Below are positions 29,267 through 35,591 of a stretch of 64,000 nt of DNA, piece after piece (within the stretch, counting starts at the first letter, position 1; every line of letters begins with the position of its first letter). Source of the stretch: Okibacterium sp. HSC-33S16 (lineage in GTDB: Bacteria > Actinomycetota > Actinomycetes > Actinomycetales > Microbacteriaceae); NCBI RefSeq assembly GCF_024171565.1, contig NZ_JALJZZ010000001.1:682001-746000 (forward strand), read 5' to 3'. The notes below the pieces were generated by a model. That model had not been told where the DNA came from. It was given only the letters and a program-made list of their open reading frames with translations, and made no database searches. The position numbers were made by a program, and so were the translations under genes.

Positions 29267-29739
29267 TGCGGGTCCACGTTCCCATCCACCTCCGCTGGGG
29301 TGATCTGGACGCCTACAACCATGTGAACAACGTGGAGCTGATGCGCCTCCTTGAGGAGGCGCGGGTGCGGGTGTTCTGGCGCAGCACGGAGGAGGGTGGT
29401 GACGTGGACTCCGGCATGGCCTTGATTGAGGCCGAGGCCGGGTCAGAGACGATTACCCTCATTGCACGTCACGAGGTTGAGTACGTGCGACCGATTCCGT
29501 ATCAGCGACCGCCGCTCGACATACAGGTCTGGATTGGCAAGCTCGGCGGCGCCAGTCTCGAGGTGAACTACGAGGTCTTCGGTGCGGTTGGACCCGATCA
29601 ACCGCTCTATGCCCGAGCGTCCAGCTCAATAGTGCTCGTCGACGCGTCGACCTCGAAGCCGCGTCGAATCACCGACGAGGAGCGCGCCGCGTGGACGCGC
29701 TACCTCGAAGAACCGGTCGCTTTTACGAAACGCGGCTAG
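29266..29739 (+). CDS. Acyl-CoA thioesterase, hotdog fold (4HBT/YbgC type)
   Basis: A 157-residue single-hotdog protein with the characteristic HLRWGDLDAYNHVNN motif (about residues 7-21), in which the Asp of the WGDLD segment is the probable catalytic residue. It hydrolyses acyl-CoA thioesters; chain preference is unknown. Its ATG overlaps the ettA stop (TAATG), and its TAG shares CTAG with the convergent tesB-like gene, so the two thioesterase genes meet tail to tail. Confidence 0.9.
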   Translation: MRVHVPIHLRWGDLDAYNHVNNVELMRLLEEARVRVFWRSTEEGGDVDSGMALIEAEAGSETITLIARHEVEYVRPIPYQRPPLDIQVWIGKLGGASLEVNYEVFGAVGPDQPLYARASSSIVLVDASTSKPRRITDEERAAWTRYLEEPVAFTKRG

Positions 29740-30620
29740 TTCTCGGTAGCCAGCGCGGTCGGCACTCGTACCATGCCCTCTTGGGCGACGCTCGCAACGA
29801 GCTCGCCATCACGCGTGTAGAACCGGCCCTGTGAGAGTCCTCGCCCACCGGACGCACTCGGCGACTCCTGAACGTAGAGAAGCCACTCATCGGCCCGCGC
29901 TGGCCGGTGCCACCACATGGCGTGGTCGAGGCTCGCGATCTTCAGATTCGGCGTCACCCAGGCGAGTCCGTGCCGACGCAGAATGGACTCGAGAAGCGGG
30001 TAATCACTGGCGTACGCCAATGCGGCGCGGTGCAGACTGGGGTCGTCAGGCAACGCCCGGAACGACTTGATCCAGACAGCATTGGTCGCGGTGTGTTCGC
30101 TCGTCACGTTCAGGTAGATGGGTGAGGGGATATGCCGAATATCGAAGGGGCGGTTATGTGACCAGGACTGTGCAGCCGGGTGGTCGATGTGGCCAAGAAG
30201 CTCGGCCGTCGTCGGCAGGCTTTCCGGGTCGGGATAGCCTTCGGGCATAGGAGTTTGGTGGTCGAGACCGTCGTCAGTGTCTTGGAATGACGCGATCATC
30301 GACAGGATCGGGACGCCCGACTGGTACGCCTGGGTGCGCCTGGTGGAGAAGGAGCGTCCATCATGAATGCGGTCGACGCTGAAGGTAATGTCCTGGTTCA
30401 CGTCGCCCGGTCGAAGGAAGTAGCCATGCATTGAGTGGATGATCCGGCCTTCGTCTGTGGTCCGACTCGCCGCCATGACCGCCTGGGCAAGTACCTGCCC
30501 TCCGTAGACGCGTCCTCCCGGCATCCACTGTGACTGCCCCGTGAAAATATCCTCGCTCGTCCGAGCTCCGGTGTCGGTCAGGTTCAGGGCGTTCAGAAGT
30601 GATTCGACGGGGTCGTTCAT
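29736..30620 (-). CDS. tesB: Acyl-CoA thioesterase II
   Basis: A double-hotdog thioesterase of 294 residues that hydrolyses medium- and long-chain acyl-CoA. The family segments GRVYGGQVLAQAV (about 36-48), HSMHGYFLRPGD, the DGRSFSTRRTQAYQ helix, and SLDHAMWWHRP with the catalytic Asp near residue 237 are present. ATG 30620 is used because GGAGAGC precedes it; the frame extends upstream to 30662 without support. It overlaps the convergent thioesterase by the four-base CTAG stop. Confidence 0.94.
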   Translation of the reverse strand: MNDPVESLLNALNLTDTGARTSEDIFTGQSQWMPGGRVYGGQVLAQAVMAASRTTDEGRIIHSMHGYFLRPGDVNQDITFSVDRIHDGRSFSTRRTQAYQSGVPILSMIASFQDTDDGLDHQTPMPEGYPDPESLPTTAELLGHIDHPAAQSWSHNRPFDIRHIPSPIYLNVTSEHTATNAVWIKSFRALPDDPSLHRAALAYASDYPLLESILRRHGLAWVTPNLKIASLDHAMWWHRPARADEWLLYVQESPSASGGRGLSQGRFYTRDGELVASVAQEGMVRVPTALATEN

Positions 30621-30676
30621 TGCTCTCCGATCGGTGGTGCACAGGCTCGGATGGGGTGCCACCGATGCCTCTTAGG

Positions 30677-30682
30677 TAGTTT
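30677..30682 (+). promoter_or_regulatory. -10 element TAGTTT
   Basis: TAGTTT, eight bases, ATG at 30691; slightly longer spacing than most leaderless starts in this window. Confidence 0.4.
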
Positions 30683-30690
30683 AGAAGCAG

Positions 30691-31350
30691 ATGAACAACA
30701 CATTTGCGCTCACTGACCCGCTCGCCTTGGCCGACCTCACCGTATACCTCTCGCGTGTTCGGCTCGTCGATGACACCGCTGTCCGGGTGATCGCGGGAGG
30801 TGGAGTGCTTGCTGTGTATTCGGCGGTGCTCGCGCCGAGGGGACTGCTTGACCGCAGCCCCACCGTTCTCGGTCTCCGGACGTTTGCCGAGGCATCCGGT
30901 GTGCAATTCGATCGTGTCCTTGCACCGGCCTCACTGGCAGACAGAATCGCGAAAATCCGAGCCGACGGCACCGAGACCTTCGAGGTGAACCTGCCGGACA
31001 GTGACGTGACGGCGAGCTGGGCCGGAATCTCACCCCCACGCGGTGGGTGGGAACACATGGGAACGCTCAGCAGCGTCGCGCTCGAACTCATCGCACGCGA
31101 CGGGGCTGGCGAGGTTGCGAGAGCGATTCCTGCTCACACCGGAGACCTGATCGTGCAGAAGGTGCGTTCAGAGGTGTGGTCACGGCCTCTCGACGCCCAC
31201 CCCGTTGTTCCTGCGGGCGTCGCGTTCGCTGCAGCCAGCCTCGGCTTCATCGCCGGGGAGGAGGAGGAGGTTGCGCTCTATCGATCCGGCTCCTGGCTGC
31301 GGGCCAGTGCGTACCGTGGGCACGTCCTGGCACGCTCGCTTCACGGGTAA
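30691..31350 (+). CDS. Conserved hypothetical protein, 219 residues
   Basis: A soluble 219-residue protein without signal peptide. Its visible features are an N-terminal half with alternating hydrophobic strands (VRVIAGGGVLAVYSAVLAP), a middle WAGISPPRGGWEHMGTL segment near residue 110, and a C-terminal EVWSRP and PAGVAFAAASLGFIAG region. I recall similar proteins as conserved actinobacterial unknowns with a C-terminal LARSL ending; no enzymatic motif is visible. Codon use is normal and a -10 element precedes the start. Confidence 0.72.
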   Translation: MNNTFALTDPLALADLTVYLSRVRLVDDTAVRVIAGGGVLAVYSAVLAPRGLLDRSPTVLGLRTFAEASGVQFDRVLAPASLADRIAKIRADGTETFEVNLPDSDVTASWAGISPPRGGWEHMGTLSSVALELIARDGAGEVARAIPAHTGDLIVQKVRSEVWSRPLDAHPVVPAGVAFAAASLGFIAGEEEEVALYRSGSWLRASAYRGHVLARSLHG

Positions 31351-31360
31351 CGGACCGCGG

Positions 31361-32248
31361 TCAGTCGAGCAGCAGTTGGTCGATGATTTGCTCACCCATG
31401 CGTCGGTGAGACGGCGAATCATCGGAGGTGGTGACGAGCGCGGTGGCCAGGACGAGGGCCCAGCCGCGCGCACGCCGCCATGTCGCGTCCGAAACGTCCC
31501 GCGCCTCAGCCACGGCTGAGTGAAAGCGATCGCGACCGGCCGGGTCGAAGACAAGCCAGGCGGCGGCGAGGTCAGTTGCCGGGTCTCCGGCAGTGATGTC
31601 CCCGAAGTCCAGCACGGCGGCGAGATCGCCGTTGCTGTCGACCAGCAGGTTGCTGGGGTGCAGGTCACCGTGAAGCCAGACGCGTGGGCGCTCCCAAAGT
31701 GGTGCGGTTCGAGCGTCGTCCCAGATCCGGGAGACGGCGTCGGCGTGGGGAACGATGCCGGAATTGAGTCGGGATCGCACATCCCTGTGCCTGCGCTCGA
31801 GCGGGATTCCACGAAAGTTATTGACGGGTGCGTCGGCTGGCGCCGCGGTGTGCAGCTGGGTGAGGAATGTGGCCAGTGGGCTGGCCAGCCGGCCGCGTTT
31901 GTCGATCGGTAGGGTGGATGCAGCCGCGCCGTCGAACCACCTTGCGATACTCCAGTGCCAGGGGAAGTCGACGGTCGGTCGTCCGAAGTAGATCGGGCGG
32001 GGCACGGCAACGTCGACGCGGTCGGCGATTTCCGGCAACCAGCGTTGCTCGTTCTCGATGAGTGCCGCAGCGAGCTGGCGCCGGGGGAGGCGCACGACCA
32101 GTTGCTCGCCCAGCCGGTACATGGCGTTGTCCCATCCGTGAGCGACGAGTGTGAGCGGCAGGTCCGCGAGCTCAGGGTGCTGGGCCCGCAGCAAACGACG
32201 AATGAGTTCTGGGGAGATATCGACTTCTGCTGCGGGGGAGCGCGCCAT
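31361..32248 (-). CDS. Aminoglycoside-phosphotransferase-like kinase
   Basis: A protein-kinase-fold phosphotransferase of 295 residues. It contains a GWDNAMYRLGEQLVVRLPRR nucleotide-binding region (about 31-50), the catalytic loop WLHGDLHPSNLL with the base Asp near residue 198, and the metal-binding LDFGD (about residues 211-215). Relatives phosphorylate small molecules such as homoserine, choline, fructosamine or antibiotics; the substrate here is unknown, and nothing points to resistance. ATG 32248 is chosen because CATACT lies six bases upstream; the frame runs back to 32326 inside the next gene. Confidence 0.85.
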   Translation of the reverse strand: MARSPAAEVDISPELIRRLLRAQHPELADLPLTLVAHGWDNAMYRLGEQLVVRLPRRQLAAALIENEQRWLPEIADRVDVAVPRPIYFGRPTVDFPWHWSIARWFDGAAASTLPIDKRGRLASPLATFLTQLHTAAPADAPVNNFRGIPLERRHRDVRSRLNSGIVPHADAVSRIWDDARTAPLWERPRVWLHGDLHPSNLLVDSNGDLAAVLDFGDITAGDPATDLAAAWLVFDPAGRDRFHSAVAEARDVSDATWRRARGWALVLATALVTTSDDSPSHRRMGEQIIDQLLLD

Positions 32249-32254
32249 CGTTCC

Positions 32255-32260
32255 AGTATG
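32255..32260 (-). promoter_or_regulatory. -10 element CATACT
   Basis: Minus-strand CATACT, six bases, then ATG 32248 of the phosphotransferase. Confidence 0.45.
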
Positions 32261-32271
32261 TCGGTGCCGTG

Positions 32272-33945
32272 TCAGGACAGTTGCGCGTCGATCGCCCGCC
32301 CGACCGTGCGACCGGTGAACAGGCATCCGCCCAAAAAAGTGCCCTCGAGCGATCGATAGCCGTGCATACCGCCGCCACCAAACCCGCTGGCTTCGCCTGC
32401 CGCGTACAGCCCGGGAATGGGAGAGCCGTTGTCGTCGAGCGCCCGACCGGAGAGGTCGGTCTGGATGCCGCCGAGGCTCTTGCGGGTGAGGATGTGCAGT
32501 TTCACGGCGATCAGGGGACCGGCCTTTGGATCGAGGATGCGGTGCGGGGACGCCACCCGGATGAGCTTGTCTCCGAGGTACTTGCGGGCGCCACGGATCG
32601 CGGTGATCTGCGGGTCCTTCGAGAAGTCGTTGGCGAGCTGGGCGTCGCGCAGCCGGATCTCTCGTTCAACCTGCGCGGCGTCGAGTGGGGCGTCCGGCGC
32701 GAGCCGCTGCATTCCCGCCAGGAGCTCGGGGAGGGTGCGGGCAACCACGAAGTCCTCACCCTTCTGTTTGAACGCCTCAACCGGCCCGGGAGCGCCGGGC
32801 GCGACGCGTTTGAGCAGGAGTTTGAGATCCTTATCGGTGAGGTCGGGGTTCTGCTCGCTGCCCGAGAGAGCGAACTCTTTCTCGATGATTTTCTGCGTGA
32901 GCACGAACCAGGAGTGGTCGTGACCGGTCTTCCGGAGGTACTCGAGTGTGCCCAGCGTGTCGAAACCTGGGAAGAGCGGAGCGGGCAGCCGCTTCCCGGT
33001 CGCATCAAGCCAGACGGAGGACGGCCCGGGAAGAATGCGGATGCCATGGCTCGCCCAGGCGGGATCGTAATTCGTGATCCCCTCCGTGTAGTGCCACATG
33101 CGGTCACCGTTGACCAGCCGGGCACCGGCGCGTGCTGCCATGTCGATGCCGTGCCCGTCAACCGAGGCAGGCACCCCCGACAGCATGTGCGTTGGCGGGG
33201 TTCCCAGGCGTGCCGGCCACTGTGCGCGTACGCGGTCGTGGTTGCCGCCGATGCCGCCGGTCGTGACGACGACGGCCTGGGCGGACAGCTCGAAATCGTC
33301 GATCTCGTCTCGCCCGCTGGCAACTCCGCGCTTCACGGTTGAGGCGGCGAGCACTCGTCCGCGCACGCCCGTGACGGAGCCATTCGTGATGACGAGGTCA
33401 TCGACGCGGTGGCGGTGGAGGACCCGGATGCGGCCGGCGCGAACGCCGTCGCTGACCCGTCGCGCAAAGGGTGCGACAACTCCGGGGCCGGTGCCCCAGA
33501 CGATGTGGAAACGCGGAACGGAGTTACCGTGCCCACCCGCGATGTAGCCGCCGCGTTCCGCCCAGCCCACCACCGGGAAGAAGCTCAGCCCCTGACCGGT
33601 CAGCCATGATCGTTTCTCTCCGGCGGCGAAATCGACGTAGGCCTCCGCCCAGCGCCGGCCCCAGGCGTCTTCGGGGCGATCGAAGGCTGCGCTCCCGGCC
33701 CAATCCTGGAGGGCAAGCTCGCGGCTGTCGGTGATGCCCATCCGGCGTTGCTCGGGGGTGTCGACAAGAAAGAGCCCGCCGAACGACCACCAGGCCTGGC
33801 CACCGAGCGACGCCTCCGGCTCCTGGTCAACAAGCAGGACCTGCCGGTCGGCGTCAGAGAGTTCAGCGGCTGCGACCAGCCCGGCGAGCCCGGCACCGAC
33901 CACAATGACGTCGGCGGATCCGGCTGAATCGACAGGGGCGTGCAT
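32272..33945 (-). CDS. FAD-dependent oxidoreductase, fumarate-reductase/KSTD-like
   Basis: A flavoprotein of 557 residues. The N-terminal Rossmann motif VVGAGLAGLVAAAEL (about 15-29) binds the ADP part of FAD, VDQE follows 15 residues on, and GGQAWWSFGG marks the isoalloxazine region. The C-terminus GLYAAGEASGFGGGGMHGYRSLEG closes the FAD pocket. The family (predicted oxidoreductases related to fumarate reductase and ketosteroid dehydrogenase flavoproteins) lacks a firmly known substrate. An AAGGAG site precedes the ATG at 33945. It lies upstream of the phosphotransferase on the same strand, 23 bases apart. Confidence 0.88.
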   Translation of the reverse strand: MHAPVDSAGSADVIVVGAGLAGLVAAAELSDADRQVLLVDQEPEASLGGQAWWSFGGLFLVDTPEQRRMGITDSRELALQDWAGSAAFDRPEDAWGRRWAEAYVDFAAGEKRSWLTGQGLSFFPVVGWAERGGYIAGGHGNSVPRFHIVWGTGPGVVAPFARRVSDGVRAGRIRVLHRHRVDDLVITNGSVTGVRGRVLAASTVKRGVASGRDEIDDFELSAQAVVVTTGGIGGNHDRVRAQWPARLGTPPTHMLSGVPASVDGHGIDMAARAGARLVNGDRMWHYTEGITNYDPAWASHGIRILPGPSSVWLDATGKRLPAPLFPGFDTLGTLEYLRKTGHDHSWFVLTQKIIEKEFALSGSEQNPDLTDKDLKLLLKRVAPGAPGPVEAFKQKGEDFVVARTLPELLAGMQRLAPDAPLDAAQVEREIRLRDAQLANDFSKDPQITAIRGARKYLGDKLIRVASPHRILDPKAGPLIAVKLHILTRKSLGGIQTDLSGRALDDNGSPIPGLYAAGEASGFGGGGMHGYRSLEGTFLGGCLFTGRTVGRAIDAQLS

Positions 33946-34020
33946 CCGTACTCCTTCATCCGGAGGCGACGGTGCTCACCGGTGCCCCCATCGTAGGAGA
34001 TGGACTGCCGAAGCCGAGCG

Positions 34021-34413
34021 CTATTCGTCGAAGGTGTTGACCATCGCCTGCGCGGCGCGCTCGAGGTAGTCCCAGAGCGTCGCCTCGTGCAACGGCGAGA
34101 GTCCCAGCGTGTCGACCGCGGCGCGCATGTGAAGCAGCCAACGATCGCGGGCGTCTGGGTTGACCTTGAACGGCATGTGCCGCATGCGGAGGCGCGGGTG
34201 TCCGCGCTGTTCGCTGTAGGTCGACGGTCCGCCCCAGTACTGCTCGAAGAACATGGTGAGTCGCTCGGTTGCCGGGCCCAGGTCATCCTCCGGGTACATC
34301 GGCTTAAGCACAGGATCGTTCGCGATGCCCTTGTAGAACTCGACCGACAGCTTTTCGAACGTCGCCCGACCGCCGACCTCATCGTAGAAGGTGGGGGAGT
34401 TGAGATTCGTCAT
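34021..34413 (-). CDS. glbO: Truncated haemoglobin, group II (GlbO type)
   Basis: A 2-on-2 globin of 130 residues that binds haem and probably oxygen, NO or peroxide. The proximal histidine is His79 in RMRHMPF, and Trp92 in DRWLLHM is the group II G8 tryptophan. FEQYWGGP near residue 56-63 holds the tyrosine of the distal pocket region. Its ATG overlaps the stop of the MscS gene by four bases (ATGA), so the two are probably translated together, an unusual partner for a globin. Confidence 0.94.
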   Translation of the reverse strand: MTNLNSPTFYDEVGGRATFEKLSVEFYKGIANDPVLKPMYPEDDLGPATERLTMFFEQYWGGPSTYSEQRGHPRLRMRHMPFKVNPDARDRWLLHMRAAVDTLGLSPLHEATLWDYLERAAQAMVNTFDE

Positions 34414-35426
34414 GGCTTTTGCGGCGCTTTCTTCGAGTTCTTCTTCACCGCGTGCGGTGCCTCATTGACCACCTTGAGGGGCTTGGTCCGCGGTGGGCGG
34501 GCGCCGGTGACGGACGCCGCCCCGTCGAAGCCCTCGAGCACAACGCTCTTGAGCGTCGGCAACTGGATACCCATCTCATCGGTGGCGTACTTGAGTCGTC
34601 CGCGCAACTCGCGAGCCACGTCGTCCTTGGCCGGCGGCCGGGTCTTGACGACGAGCCGTATCACGAGGGCTTCCTCGGAGATTGATTCGATGCCCCACAG
34701 TTCAGGGCGCTCGAGGATACGGCTGCGCCACTTGGGATCCTGCGCCAGCCCCGTCGCGGTGGACAGCATGGTGTCCTGCACGGCCTCGATGTCGGTGTCG
34801 TACGGCACGGCGAGGTCGATGATCACCCGGGCCCAGCCCTGCGACATGTTCCCGACGCGAAGGATTTCGCCGTTGCGCACAAACCACAGTGTCCCGTTGA
34901 CGTCGCGCACTTGCGTGATGCGGATACCAACACGTTCGACCACACCGGTGGCAGGTCCCAGATCGACGACATCGCCGACGCCGAGTTGGTCTTCCATCAC
35001 CATGAACAGACCGTTGAGCACGTCCTTGACGATGTTTTGGGCGCCGAAACCGAGGCCGGCACCGAGTGCGGCGGTCAAGAGGGCCAACGACCCGATGATG
35101 CTGGGGTCAATCTCGTTGACGATCAGCACAACAGTGATGACAACGACAGTGACGTTGACGATGTTTCCCAGCACCGAACCGAGAGTGCGGGTTCGCTGCA
35201 CAAGTCGCACGGCAGCGAGGGGGGACACGCTGAGCGCCTGGGTGTCTTCTGCGCCCTGGTTCTTCTTGACTCCGGAGACGATCTGGCCCACTACGCGGCG
35301 AATCAAGAAATGAAGGACCCAGGAAGCCGCTAACGCGCCAACAATGATCAGCGCTATGGAAACGAGAGTGCCAAGGGGGCTCTTGAAGAACGCGTCTACC
35401 CCGGTCCAAAATTCAGTCATATTCAT
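34410..35426 (-). CDS. MscS-family mechanosensitive channel
   Basis: A small-conductance channel of 338 residues that opens under membrane tension. Three hydrophobic segments (about 16-38, 80-105 and 110-140) are followed by the MscS beta domain. The pore helix region includes ALGAGLGFGAQNIVKDVLNG, the conserved Gly/Ala-rich TM3 followed by the family's GFGAQ...D pattern. GVVERVGIRITQVRDVNGTLWFVRNGEI is the classical MscS middle domain. The C-terminus is basic and lysine-rich. ATG 35426 is used, with GTG 35429 and ATG 35420 as close alternatives. TAAACT at 35435-35440 may be its -10. Confidence 0.92.
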   Translation of the reverse strand: MNMTEFWTGVDAFFKSPLGTLVSIALIIVGALAASWVLHFLIRRVVGQIVSGVKKNQGAEDTQALSVSPLAAVRLVQRTRTLGSVLGNIVNVTVVVITVVLIVNEIDPSIIGSLALLTAALGAGLGFGAQNIVKDVLNGLFMVMEDQLGVGDVVDLGPATGVVERVGIRITQVRDVNGTLWFVRNGEILRVGNMSQGWARVIIDLAVPYDTDIEAVQDTMLSTATGLAQDPKWRSRILERPELWGIESISEEALVIRLVVKTRPPAKDDVARELRGRLKYATDEMGIQLPTLKSVVLEGFDGAASVTGARPPRTKPLKVVNEAPHAVKKNSKKAPQKP

Positions 35427-35434
35427 CACCGCAA

Positions 35435-35440
35435 AGTTTA
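35435..35440 (-). promoter_or_regulatory. -10 element TAAACT of the MscS-globin operon
   Basis: Minus-strand TAAACT lies five bases before GTG 35429 and eight before ATG 35426, so either start would give a leaderless or nearly leaderless mRNA. Confidence 0.4.
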
Positions 35441-35538
35441 CGTGAGGGCTCTGAACGGATGCTGGAGGCCAGCCGCCTGCACTCCGTCACGTCAGACAGA
35501 AGGTGCGTTGCGACATCCGCTTCGGAGCTAACGACACA

Positions 35539-35581
35539 GGTGCCGTGCGCCGGACCCACTTTCGATCCTGCGCACGGCACC
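35539..35581 (-). terminator. Hairpin after pepN
   Basis: A perfect 12-base inverted repeat, GGTGCCGTGCGC and GCGCACGGCACC, with a 19-base spacer, starting 10 bases after the pepN stop. No T-run follows on the minus strand, so it may be an RNA-stabilising or atypical terminator hairpin. The rest of the 35441-35591 gap shows nothing. Confidence 0.5.
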
Positions 35582-35591
35582 CGAGGGCAAC

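Noticed and set aside
32269-33342. A 357-codon plus-strand frame opposite the FAD oxidoreductase
   Set aside because: Overlaps the FAD-binding protein with its complete motifs; no independent support.
34000-35313. A 437-codon plus-strand frame opposite the globin and MscS genes
   Set aside because: Antisense to two clear families, and its product is Arg/Ser/Thr-rich without domains.
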